Source: Stenocarpella maydis
Taxonomy: Eukaryota > Ascomycota > Sordariomycetes > Diaporthales > Diaporthaceae
Length of the DNA: 33,407 nucleotides
Direction of reading: 5' to 3'
NCBI GenBank assembly: GCA_002270565.1
Contig: NQMI01000002.1
Location: 884,690 to 918,096, forward strand
In this document: positions 19,783 through 29,610 of the stretch, piece by piece
Position numbering within the stretch: position 1 is the stretch's first letter
Layout of the letters: each line of letters opens with the position of its first letter
Position numbers and translations under genes: made by a program
Notes under the pieces: model-generated
What the model saw: only the letters and a program-made list of their open reading frames with translations
What the model was told of the DNA's origin: nothing
The model's database searches: none

Positions 19783-21611
19783 ATGTTATTCCAAGTTGTC
19801 TGTTTCCTTGTGGGAACATGGGCATTCACATGCTTGTATTCTCTCTGGCATCGGAAAGTTAATCTCCCGCGCGTCGGTGCAAGTCCAACACTTTTTACGT
19901 GGTGGGCACGATGGAAATGGATCAAAGATGGACACGGTGATGTGGAGCGGAAGTACGAACAGGTAACGTCTGAATTCCCTATGCCTCTAACAAGATGTAT
20001 TAACTAACAGGCTAGATGAAAGGACCCAGACGCGAATTATGTTATTCAAACCTTGATGGGAGATACCGTTGTCCTCGCCCCAAAGTTCCTTGACGAGCTC
20101 AACATGCTTCCCGAATCCAAGCTGAGCTCTACTGCAGCCTTGGTGGACAGCGTGTATGGTCAATACAATGGAGTGAACATCCTTCAGCGGGATCGTTTGA
20201 CGTATGACATCGTCAGAGGTCCTTTCGTGCGAAAAATACGTAAGATTCCGCCACGACGAGGCCAGCAGGAGAGCAGACTTAGTTGACGATTTTATAGCAT
20301 TATTTGTGCCTCAAATGGCAGAAGAGCTTCAACGAGTCATATCAGAACGGCTGGATAAATTTACGGCGGAATGTGAGTGAAACACTACATGAAATACCAA
20401 CCCTGAGGTTGCAGCTAAATGACTGACCCTTTCTCTTGAACAACAGCTCCCTTAGAATGCAACGCGTATGAGCTTTTGCATTGTTGCATTCACCGCGTTA
20501 CTTCCCTGGTTTTTGTTGGCAAAGAGCACTGTTATAACGAAATCTGGACAGGTGCTGTTGCAGCGCTGCCAACTGATGTCTATACCAGCAAATTCATTAT
20601 GCTGCCATTCCCAGCTTTCCTTCGACCCCTTGTTGCCCTGATGATACCTCAGCCAAGGCGCCTCGCTAAGCGCCGCGCTGCGGTGCGCAATCTATTCTTT
20701 CCGCCAACATCAAAGTCTTTGGCCAAGGATGAGCTCAGCCTGATGAAATTGTTGGTAGAAAGTGGCAAGGACACGGACCCGGACAGCATTACTGCCAGGC
20801 TTCTGCTTTTAACGGCAGCTGCTGTAAGTACGCCTTGGTACCTATGGAGCGGTGGATGGAATCGGACACTAATATCGCACATGGTTCAGCTTCACACATC
20901 ATCTATGGCAATAGCGCATGCAATGTTCGACCTCGTGGCCAGGCCGGAATATATCCAGCCCTTGCGTGCCGAAGCACAGGAGGCCCTAGCTAAGGATGGC
21001 AAATGGGAATTCTCTACAATCACAAGACTTCGTCGGATGGATAGTTTTCTGAAGGAGTCACAGCGAGTGAACTCGAATCTCCTTGGATTTGACCGCAAGG
21101 TCATGTCTCCAATTCAGCTATCCGACGGGAAGACTATGCTTCCTAAGGGAACCTTAATAACGGTCCCCGGAGGACCAATGTCACGCGATAAAGAATTCTG
21201 TGACACTCCTGATCACTTCGACGGTTTCCGCTTCTACCGCTCAGACGGGAACGGAGTCAGTGACACGACTAATTCACAACATGAATTCGCAGGGATCCAG
21301 CCCGGTAATGTGTCATGGGGTAACGGTAGATTCGTAAGTGGTGACGGTCTCCTGGATTGATCCCGTCCGTCGTGTCGAAGTCATGACGTGTACAAAATAG
21401 CTACAGGACGGATACTGACACTTGCCAGACTTGTCCCGGGAGATGGTACGCAACGGCCGTTATCAAACTGGTTCTGGCCCAGCTTTTGGTGGATTACGAG
21501 ATTTCATTTCCTCCTGGTCAGACGGAACGGCCTGCAAACACGAAGGCGGACTGGGACCTGCTTCCAAGTTTCAAGCAAAATATTGTTTTGCGGAAGCGGT
21601 CACAGGCTTGA
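19783..21611 (+). CDS. Cytochrome P450 C (CYP68/CYP503-like)
   Basis: Six exons (19783-19962, 20023-20239, 20298-20372, 20447-20823, 20890-21333, 21429-21611) give 491 aa. The N-terminus has one membrane anchor (MLFQVVCFLVGTWAFTCLYS) followed by the LPRVG hinge. Later landmarks are DELNMLPESKLSS, the I-helix segment LHTSSMAIAHAMFDL (the HTTS-type variant usual in CYP68/CYP503 enzymes instead of AGxDT), ExxR in LKESQR, FDGFRFYR, and the haem loop WGNGRFTCPGR with Cys433 placed across the last intron. This family includes fungal ent-kaurene and gibberellin oxidases and many terpenoid hydroxylases, so a multistep oxidation of the sesquiterpene is plausible. Intron 4 (20824-20889) is 66 nt with no stop, so retention would only insert 22 residues. 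The start at 19783 directly precedes the anchor. It is unrelated at close range to P450 A and B. Confidence 0.92.
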
Positions 21612-21659
21612 TTCGGTCACGGGTTGGTTTTGATATGTATGCTCGTTGTTGGGTCACGA

Positions 21660-21704
21660 GAAACGCAAGTTTTGCATCGAAACGCAAGTTTTGCATCGAA
21701 ACGC
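21660..21704. repeat. 19-bp tandem repeat, 2.4 copies
   Basis: Perfect head-to-tail copies of GAAACGCAAGTTTTGCATC occupy 21660-21678 and 21679-21697, with a seven-base partial third copy. Each unit contains a small inverted repeat, GCAA-GTT-TTGC. It lies about 50 bases past the P450 C stop codon, so it may sit in the 3' untranslated region. Confidence 0.95.
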
Positions 21705-22090
21705 TAGAACTTGAAAAGAGCAACTTTGGAAGCACTTGAGGTTTTAGAATAAGCGCATAATTTGCTTGAGACGGACTCTAAGTAAAATATAAGGAATTTC
21801 CTTCAAACTTTTGCCTTAGATTTGAAATGCAGTTTACATACGCTCGACATAAAATGTCGCCCAAAACCAACATCTTTGTTCCAGTGAGATGTCCAAATGT
21901 GTCAGCCACAACCATCCAGGTCATGGTCTCTCCGTCACGGGGAAAGACCGGACTTGCTGCATTTGGAATCATATCTCTCAAGTGGGCAAGTCTGTGTCCA
22001 AATCGAAACCGTCAAGCCGGAACGGAGACAACTATATAGGGTTCGAGGCTGATGCGGGCAAATCGGTGTTGACGCTCCTTCAGTAGTGCT

Positions 22091-22108
22091 TACTTCTTAT
22101 AAGAAGTA
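22091..22108. promoter_or_regulatory. 18-bp perfect palindrome upstream of the epimerase-like gene
   Basis: TACTTCTTATAAGAAGTA is its own reverse complement and lies about 105 bases before the start codon at 22212. It could be a dimeric regulator site or a chance AT-rich palindrome. No second copy was noticed in the cluster. Confidence 0.4.
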
Positions 22109-22211
22109 CTTATCCATCGCATGTCTTCATTTAATAGAACACTAGGCACATGCGTCTTCGGGTAATTGATTTTCTTGAACAGAGAGAACAAGGCAACACA
22201 AGCTCTCTAAG

Positions 22212-23390
22212 ATGTCTGACCCACTTCGGCCTCACCGTATCCTCCTTCTTGGCGCAACGGGCTACATCGGCGGTGCTGTAGTCGACCACCTGATGAAGAC
22301 ACTTGACCCTTTGTTCGCCGCGTGTGCCATCACTGTCCTTGTTCGTGGCAAGGATCGAGTCGCGAAGCTCACTGAGTTGTACGGAGACCGCTTAACCCCT
22401 GTTCTCTTTAGCGGTTTGGAGGACACGGAGCTTCTCGGCCGCATTGCGAGCGAGAACGACATCGTTGTGAACGCGGGCACGGGCTTCCACGCCCCCAGCG
22501 CTGAATTGCTCGTCCGTGGCCTCGCACGGCGCCTCGAGGACCCGCAGAACCCAAGACCATGGATCATCCATCTCAGCGGCGGATCCAATGTTATGTACGT
22601 CCCTCTGCACGCCGAACCCTGTCCGGAGAAACGTCTATGCCTGGACGATGCAGACTCGGAAGCCATCTACAACCAAGAGAAAGCTCTCGAGGCACTGGTG
22701 CCGTACCCTCAGAGAACCGCGGAGCTGGCGGTATGGGCTGCGGCTCAGGAGACTGGCGTGCAGGCGATCGCGCTGCAGGCGCCCTACGTCTTCGGAGAGG
22801 GCCCGCTGCACTTCGGAGCGGCGCCCAGGGGCATCGCGATCATGATGCAGTTCGTCCTAGACAAGGGTTACGCATTCCAGCTTGGTGATGGAAGAGGGCG
22901 CTTGGCAGTTGGACACGTCGATGACGTTGCCGACTTCTTCTTGTTGCTTCTGCACGAGATCATCAAGGATGGTGGCCAGACTTTGCTTCGACACAAGATC
23001 CGGATTCTGTACCCCAACGTTGGCATGGTTGAGAGTGCTGTTGCGGCAAAAAAATGTCTTGAAGCAGCAAACAAAAAGGGTCTATTACCAACAATCAGGG
23101 GCGAGCAGCAAAAAGAAGTCAGGATCGTGGATCTCGAGGAGGCTGGGCCGTACTTTGGTTTAGGAGACACTCATGGCAAGACGGTAGCTGCTCTTAGTTG
23201 GGGGAAATCCGTAGATACCATTGGTACAGTTGGCAAGGACGTGCTTGGCTGGAAGCCTCGGTATCTCATTGAGGACTGGGCCTCCGATCAGCATTTCGAT
23301 GACGAGCTAGAGGCTATACTAGCTGGAAAGAGGCATACACCGACGAGACGATCGGCCACAACCATCCCAGCCGTTGGGGGACTGACTTGA
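22212..23390 (+). CDS. NAD(P)-binding epimerase/dehydratase-like (extended SDR) protein
   Basis: A single uninterrupted frame of 392 aa, the only intronless gene of the cluster. The Rossmann motif GATGYIGG (residues 14-21) lies next to the N-terminus, which is usual for extended or atypical SDRs. Arg45 in LVRGKDRV suggests NADP(H). A Ser-rich segment (HLSGGSN, Ser122) and a YxxxK-like YNQEK (Tyr153, Lys157) could form the catalytic pair, so it may be active rather than an NmrA-type sensor. VGHVDDVADFFLLLL is the typical conserved Asp-Val-Ala region of this superfamily. Codon third positions are markedly G/C-rich compared with neighbouring genes, most clearly at 22440-22840. It is the last gene before the right repeat, in the same direction as P450 C. 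A role in reducing or isomerising a pathway intermediate is inference; membership in the pathway is likely but not proven. Confidence 0.9.
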   Translation: MSDPLRPHRILLLGATGYIGGAVVDHLMKTLDPLFAACAITVLVRGKDRVAKLTELYGDRLTPVLFSGLEDTELLGRIASENDIVVNAGTGFHAPSAELLVRGLARRLEDPQNPRPWIIHLSGGSNVMYVPLHAEPCPEKRLCLDDADSEAIYNQEKALEALVPYPQRTAELAVWAAAQETGVQAIALQAPYVFGEGPLHFGAAPRGIAIMMQFVLDKGYAFQLGDGRGRLAVGHVDDVADFFLLLLHEIIKDGGQTLLRHKIRILYPNVGMVESAVAAKKCLEAANKKGLLPTIRGEQQKEVRIVDLEEAGPYFGLGDTHGKTVAALSWGKSVDTIGTVGKDVLGWKPRYLIEDWASDQHFDDELEAILAGKRHTPTRRSATTIPAVGGLT

Positions 23391-23496
23391 ACAGTGTGCG
23401 AAGACCCTGTCACATCGTGGTCGATGTATTAGGTTCATACTGGCAGTTTAAATATATCAATTATTACTTTAGAACTATTCTTAAGCGTATGGTGTG

Positions 23497-23782
23497 GATA
23501 TTGAGCCGGGCAGCGGCGACGAGGATGAGGGACAGCCACAGCCAGTGCCTGTGCACGGTGCACAGCAGCTCAACGAGTCCACCATCACCTATCGCCACCG
23601 TGCCGCCCCTGACTTTTTTTTATTGGGAAGTTAGTATGGAGCTATGGACGACCAGGCAGACTTGAAATTTCTAGTCCGTAGAGGTACAAAAGCAGGCGGC
23701 GATCGGTATACCAAGTTGGCGCAGTTGGGATGGTCTAGGACCGGGCGTGCGATCCACCTGACTGACTCATCCGTTCGGTGTG
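23497..23782 (+). repeat. Right copy of the imperfect direct repeat bracketing the gene cluster
   Basis: Homologous to 428-644 in the same orientation, beginning about 105 bases after the last cluster stop codon. It holds about 70 bases missing from the left copy, including TTGGCGCAGTTGG and GTGCGATCC, which faintly recall tRNA internal promoter boxes but sit too close together for a tRNA. Immediately to its right the sequence turns strongly AT-rich. Confidence 0.85.
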
Positions 23783-24309
23783 GTGGGCTATGATATCCTG
23801 AGGCAGTAAATAAAGAGAGAGGACAGAACTTGCTATTATTTTCTTACATTAAAGCGCCTAAAGAGACTAGTAGAAAATTAGTATAATATTGCAAGGCTAT
23901 AAAGCAATCTATAATATATTAAATAACATAAAACTAAAGTCTTAATAAAACTATTAATATAATAAAACTTATAGCCTAGCATTTAAAGTATTATTATAAA
24001 AGGCATTCAAAAGATAATTAAATCTAATTATAATATAAAGTATTAAAAATAACTAAGATTAAGGAGTAGCTACTTTACTTTCTTATATAAAAAATATTTA
24101 TATATAGACTAATTATATTCTTGAAGTTCCTTTTCTTAATTAAAATAAATAATAATTACTCTTAAAAAGTGAAAAGAAATAAGACAGTTTAAGAGAATTA
24201 GTTTATAATATATATTTATAATAACATTATTTAGTTACTTTTACTAATGTTATACTATAAACTGTTATTTTATACTTTAAATCTTAGTCTTAGACTATAG
24301 TAATTTATA

Positions 24310-24500
24310 TTAGGAATAATATAATAACCCGAAGTGGGCATGCAAGGGTCGGTTATGGAGGCTATATAAGGAGCAACAAGGCCCCCTCGAACTCAGTACA
24401 AGAGGGGGCCAAGAATCAGTCTTGTATCTCTCAATAACCTACAGACTAATAGCCTTAATGAATACTACTTCCTCCCCTCAAGTTCCTTAAAGTATTATAC
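24310..24500 (+). mobile_element. LTR-like promoter segment with TATA box and hairpin
   Basis: A GC-richer island in AT-rich DNA. CTATATAAGG (about 24362-24371) resembles a TATA box and is followed about 10 bases on by a perfect hairpin, GGCCCCCTC (24380-24388) and GAGGGGGCC (24402-24410) with a 13-base loop, then a leader-like stretch. A similar TATATAAGGAG block lies at about 26182. The layout fits the U3/R part of an LTR. Its boundaries are not resolved. Confidence 0.5.
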
Positions 24501-24725
24501 CTAGCTCTCTAACATCCATAATAATTCTGATTCTTCCCCTTAAGCTGCGTATAATGCCTCTAAGAGTAATATAAGTGTCAACTAGCATATCCTAGGGCAA
24601 TAATAGCAGCAAAGGAAATTTACAGACCTAGTATACTAAGATAGAGTTTATCTCTTAAGATAATGCAGCTAAAATTACTAAAGAAAACTAGCAACTTAGG
24701 GAATAGCTTAATATAATTTTAATAG

Positions 24726-24753
24726 TGTTCCGGGGTCCAGGGGAACCGGTATG
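24726..24753 (+). repeat. 28-bp terminal repeat, left member of an inverted pair
   Basis: Starts TGTTCCGGGG and pairs, in reverse complement, with 28251-28278. Twenty-four of 28 positions agree and all four differences are C here and T in the partner. It begins with TG as LTRs do. It is either one end of an inverted-repeat element of 3.55 kb or the start of one of two LTRs in opposite orientation. Confidence 0.75.
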
Positions 24754-25439
24754 TCATGATCAGAGGGTTTCCGAGTACGTTAAACCCGGAAGATCAAGGG
24801 TTTATATTCGGAATATATTGTTAGGAGGTTATTAAGCAATATTGTTAACTAATAATAATCACTAGCTATAAGGCTATCTAATACCTGGATTGAATACTTA
24901 GATTGATGACTAAAGAGTCTGTTCTATGAAAACTATCTACTATAGTGATAACTATATCTATATATATATTCCGACTCTTTAGTAGCTCACAGGCTCGCAT
25001 ACCGAGCCATCAAGCTATTGCATAAGGCTTGATACTTCATCCTTCAAGCGGGCTTATATAGCTTGTAATTAAGTATTGCAAGCCAGACCCTAACCCTAAT
25101 AAGGTGGTATTACTGATTGGATTAGGCGGGATGACCTTCTCAGAAGCCATATTCCACCCTATAGGGTTATCTTCTGCAATAGTTAGCCGCTAATATATAT
25201 TAGCTTATAATACTATCTCCCTCCTTAATTCTTTTATCCTTAAAAGTACCTTATAAGTTATCTTTATTTATTAGTGCCTTTATTTATGCCTTCCTAATCC
25301 ATTATATTATTTAGAGTTAAGGATTCCTGGGTTTCTAAATTATCTTATTATTTCAGGAAGGTTAAGTAATATAATTCCTTATTATTTACCATTCTATAGA
25401 GTGCTATTATTATATAGCCTTATTCCTCTTATAAGGTAT

Positions 25440-25766
25440 AGGGTATTAAGAGCTATAAGGTCTTAGAGAAGGCTTCTAGTTGTTATATTAAGTGCGTTTG
25501 GTAGTATTAGTTAAAGTGCAATATCCTAGAACTAAATAACTCTAAGGACCTTTTATATATTTTGGCTTAATACTAAAAACTGGAGGATGAGATTAAGGAG
25601 TTAGAGGAGAAGCTCTTTTATTTGCGCAAGCAGAAGTATATATAGTGTAAGAGGATATCTTAGGCTATCTATTAGAGTTTTTTAAATTTAGATGAATTAG
25701 ATTATATAGAAAAGGAGGAAGCTGATGCTAAGTAGAGGTAGATTGCTGAGTAGTCAGCTAAGGTTA
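25440..25766 (+). pseudogene. Degenerate transposon-associated reading frame with coiled coil
   Basis: The plus-strand frame can be followed across several stop codons: a Cys-containing segment (CYIKC, then LKCNIL) precedes a charged coiled coil (KLEDEIKELEEKL, LRKQK) and LNLDELDYIEKEEADA. I have the impression of a protein type often found beside fungal transposons, but cannot name the family with certainty. It is cut off at 25766 by the LTR-like segment. The orientation is opposite to the gypsy relics on either side. Confidence 0.5.
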
Positions 25767-26293
25767 TGTTAAACGGAACCGCTCAGCAGGGCGTTGGTAC
25801 TCCGTGCAAGGAGTTACCCTAGACTTCATTGTAAGGAGTTACCCTAGACTTGCGAGTCAGGCGATTTTCGCTAAGTACGCCCAGTGCGTGCGTAACGCAA
25901 GATGAGTTTGGTGGCCGTGAGTCGATTATTTTGGCCTGCATTTGCACCTTAATTCAGACCTCTGCATTACCCTTATTTCTTACCCAAAAAGTATATAACT
26001 TAGTGCATTAGATAGCTTGATTTCTGAAGTTTATATATACTTAATTTGGGCATTGCTAGGGCTATGGTTGGCTGGTTGCTTGGAACCAAAGATGGTGTGT
26101 TGGAAGGGCGAATTTTCCGGCATTTGCAAATTTGCACCAGAGCCTACCGCAGCGTGCCCAGGGGTGAGACGACGTCGGAGGGTATATAAGGAGGGCTTAC
26201 AGAAGCCCAACTTAATTCAATACAAAGTTGTCCAGACCATTGTCAATCGTCCGAATTCGCCTTAGAGCACCATACTGCGACCCTGCCGAAACA
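25767..26293 (+). mobile_element. Probable solo LTR, TGTT...AACA ends
   Basis: A GC-richer segment of about 527 bases beginning TGTTAAACGG and ending CCGAAACA, the short inverted termini of LTRs. Inside are two direct copies of AAGGAGTTACCCTAGACTT (about 25808-25827 and 25833-25852) and a TATATAAGGAG box near 26182 followed by a leader-like stretch. It splits older relics: a plus-strand frame ends at its left border and a minus-strand reverse transcriptase ends just right of it. No clear target-site duplication is seen. A short plus-strand frame (26017-26265) inside it is not a gene. Confidence 0.55.
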
Positions 26294-26339
26294 CACACAC
26301 GCTGAACTGAATGCTATTTTATAGCACAATTCATCAGAA

Positions 26340-27470
26340 ATCTAAAAGGTATAACTGTTATCTTATAATATCTGTAGTGTATCCTGAATGCTGTCTTTCA
26401 TTCCTCTCCTTCTTTTATTTGGATAAGGTCATATCCATACTTTAAGTTTAGTACTATAAACCATTTTACTCCTTTAAGTTGGTCCTATAGTTCCTTGATG
26501 AGCGGGAGAGGGTATTAGTTCTTAATTGTAATATTGTTTAATTATTAATAGTTAATGTAAAGTTATAGCTTGCTATTTTCTTTAGTATAAAGAGGATCAG
26601 GTATCCTGCTAGGGATTGTAATAGCCTAATGAATCCCTTCTGGAGGTTTTCATCAAGGTATTCTCTAAGTGCTTTGAGTTATTCTTTATTAAATCTGTAG
26701 ATAGGCTTGAATTAGGGTGTTATTCTAAGTTTTAATAATATTTTATAGTCTCATTGCGTATATTATAGTAATATAATATTAAGTTGTTTCTAGAATACTT
26801 TCTTGAACTTATAATATTCTTCTAATATCCGTGCTAGTCTGTTAGTCTTATCTTCTTCCTTCTCCTCTTTCAAGTAAAGGAGGTATCATTATATTTTCTG
26901 TGTTATATACTAACTGGTTATATTGGAGTGGCGATCTCCTGATTAGCTTTAGTCCTTCCGCGAGGCGCTTGAGTGGCCTAATCCTTCTCTGCCTTCCTAG
27001 AGTCAGGCCTTCTATCCGCTCCCAGAGGTATCTATGGGTCCATTTAAGTGCATCACCTATTTGCTATCCTTAATAATATAACTCCTTCCCTTGCCATTAA
27101 TTACAACCTTCTTTTAGGGAACAGCATTATCCTAAAAGATCTAGCTAATAATCCAATCAATTCAAGGGTTATTCTTTTTTAACTAAGGTATTCCTAAAAT
27201 CAACTAATGATTTACTATCTCAGTAATATCAAATAATAGTGATTCCATACGGTTGTGAATCCAAATTAGGAGAGGATCAGTCTCTATATCGATAATTCCA
27301 TTACTATAAGATACTTCAGTCCTATCCACTATATTAAGTCTATAGGGTTCCCTTTTCTTATACCATAATAGGTAGTATCTGTTTACTACTTTTAGGGATA
27401 CAAAATTCCCTTATACTCTACTATTAATGAATGCTAAGCATATGTGGACTTCTAGCTCTACCTAAACCAT
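26340..27470 (-). pseudogene. Ty3/gypsy retrotransposon relic: protease and start of reverse transcriptase
   Basis: Read on the minus strand, the fragment near 27460-27180 shows a retropepsin-like order: GNFVSLKVVN, then VDRTEVSYSNG, LLFDITEI and LGIPWL. The reverse transcriptase begins near 26705 with ALREYLDENLQKGFIR and continues with YPLPLIKEL, KWFIVLNLKYGYDLIQIKEG and KTAFRIHYRYYK. Stops and Asp/Gly losses are frequent; the protease DSGA motif reads INSR. The coding remnant stops at about 26335 next to the LTR-like segment, and the catalytic YxDD region is missing. No gag is recognised upstream. Nothing here can be functional. Confidence 0.8.
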
Positions 27471-28250
27471 CAGGTGGCTATAGTTGCTTGTTGTTGCACA
27501 TAAGTACCTCGTGATATAGTTGGTTGCTGCCTGAGGTTTTATAGATAGCCCTTCTAGTTTTTTGACTGCTTATCCGCTATTAGGACCTTCTTGATGCTCT
27601 TAAGGTCTTGCTTTGTAATATCTTGCGATTTCTATAGGTTATTAATTAGCTGTTGTATGCTGTGATCCTATTTCTTTATTATTGGAATTTTAAGCAGCAG
27701 CCCCTGCTATCTCAATAGATGCTAATCTTGAGCCTTATTAAGCATATACACCTTGCAGATTGGTTCATCATAATTTGCCAATCCGCTAGAGTTTTATAGG
27801 CATTCCAAGGGTGTGCGGGAGTCCAGCCTTATTAGGGTATATCTCATCTTATTATATTTTTAGTGTAAGTGCTAGTGAAAACGGGCCCAGAGGGGAGAGC
27901 GAGAGGACAAAACCTCCACACACACAAAAAGGCACACATTCTGCCAGAGCCCTGATCAAGCAACCACCCCAAGAGGAGCGTGGAAGGCAAGAAGAGGAGC
28001 CCCTGACGCAATAGGAGAGTTATAAGGGGAATAGAGGGTGCCAAAAAGGAGAGGCAGAAAAAGAGGGCATAAGAAATAGTTTCACAATACACACGTATAT
28101 ATATATTAGATATAAATTCACAGGGTATAAAAAAAATTAATTTTTTTTAGGACTAGAAATTTCTTAAAAGCAACACAGGAAGGCCCCTTCTTATAGCCTT
28201 AGAGAGAGGGGGGGGGGATGCCAAGGCTGGTTTTCCTCCAGATTCCGAAA
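27471..28250. other. AT-rich retroelement remnant without recognised coding content
   Basis: Contains a purine-rich stretch (about 27880-28080) and a poly-G run of ten bases at about 28208. Frames of 67 (+) and 82 (-) codons overlap each other here and have no features. Presumably LTR or gag remains of the flanking gypsy relic. Confidence 0.45.
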
Positions 28251-28278
28251 CATACCAGTTCCCCTAAACCCCAGAACA
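28251..28278 (-). repeat. 28-bp terminal repeat, right member of the inverted pair
   Basis: Reverse complement begins TGTTCTGGGG and matches 24726-24753 with four C-to-T differences. On the minus strand it would be the start of an LTR, compatible with the gypsy relic that lies to its left on that strand. Confidence 0.75.
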
Positions 28279-29608
28279 CACCCCTCTCCAGACCATTATA
28301 AAGAACAAGCAATAGTCCGCCCAAAATAACCAAAATCACTTTCCTCCTCTAATCAAACAAGCCACCTGAATTTAGCTTTATTAGACCCTTCATAACTCTC
28401 AATTCCTAGCCCACTCATCCCTACTCTCATTCTACTATAGCACGCTCAATCTATAATCCTTCTCCTCTCGCTCAGCCGCCTTTTTATAAGCCCAGGATTA
28501 ATAGCTATTACTAATCGCTAATATAGAAACCCAGCAATTCACTTCCTCAATCCCTACCCACTTGCTTGCATTCCAATTATACTCCTAAATCATTATAATT
28601 CTCATTACAACAGGCGATAGGCAATATAATAGCAGTATAGCCGGAATAAAGGACAGAGATAATAATAAAGACCTTAAGATACCCAATTGCTTAAGGGTTA
28701 TCCCACCCATATTTATATTTCCTCCTAGGGATATATTCCTAATGCTTGCCTCTAATATCTGCTGCAAGAAAAGTTTAATAGGGTCACCCTATAGCATTCT
28801 AGCCCTGCTCTAATTAGGTATTTATAAAGCAGTTCTTGCTTCATTCAGTATCCTAAGACTATCTTCTCCATATATCCATACCCCATCTGCCTAAGGTAGA
28901 GGCTTAGGTATCTTAAATAGGTCCTTATAAAGTCCAAGCCTAGATATTATAATTAAATCCTTTATAGCCGCACCAGGTGTCTTAGATATCAGGATAGGTG
29001 GCCAATTCTTTAAGCTATTAGGGGCAATAGGAGTTTTACTTAACCTGGAAGTCTGGATATTAGTAGGCCTTAAAAGATTAGCCTTATTAAATCTTACTAT
29101 AAGAAAGCCCAGTAGATTTTATCCCAATTCTAATCCCACACCAAGTATAGCACAATACTTAGTCTCCCCCTTATTTATCCCTAAGATATCAGCTTAAGAG
29201 TATATAATATTCTTTCTTACTATAAGCCTCTTATATTTGTTATAGCTAATAACTGGAGTATTCTGGATGCCCCTAATTAGATGCCCGGATCCATTAATTT
29301 CCAATCAGATAGCAAAACCCCAGATAAGAGCTAAAGCTTTCTTAGCGGGTAAGCTAGGAGGGGCGGATTCAAGCAGCCTAATCTTAATCTAGTCTCCAGA
29401 CTCCCAGCCATTCTTTCCACAATTCTCCCAGAAGAAAAAGGCAACATAGGTAGCCACAAGAAGTCCACAGGCAGTTAATCCCAGCTGCAGCATAACCTTC
29501 ACTTGGATCACCATACATACCTATTTTAAGAATCCTTTAGGTAGCCCAAGGGTAAGGAAGTATATAATGCAGTCCCTTATACAGGGGTACATCCTATTAC
29601 AAGTTCTC
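28279..29608. other. AT-rich degenerate DNA, nothing recognised
   Basis: 1.33 kb of AT-rich sequence full of stop codons in all frames. I could not match any translated stretch to retrotransposon domains. It lies between the 28-bp repeat and the minisatellite and may be the 3' part of the right-hand element. An ambiguous base (n) stands at 29609. Confidence 0.5.
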
Positions 29609-29610
29609 NC

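Larger units (their letters stand above)
21612..22211. promoter_or_regulatory. Intergenic region and promoter of the epimerase-like gene
   Basis: 600 bases between P450 C and the next parallel gene. It contains the 19-bp tandem repeat and the 18-bp palindrome listed separately, and a short C/A-rich leader before the ATG at 22212. Short frames on both strands (65-105 codons) are featureless or continue out-of-frame from P450 C. Confidence 0.5.

Noticed and set aside
23700..23770. tRNA-like boxes (TTGGCGCAGTTGG and GTGCGATCC) in the right repeat
   Set aside because: The spacing is too short and no cloverleaf can be drawn. A tRNA-derived SINE remains a remote possibility.
25088..25099. CCCTAACCCTAA, two telomere-type units
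   Set aside because: Only two units, inside retroelement relics; no array, so no evidence for a telomere or telomeric scar.
28585..28767. 60-codon minus-strand frame with a hydrophobic stretch
   Set aside because: Lies in AT-rich degenerate DNA where hydrophobic codons arise by base composition; no homology recognised.
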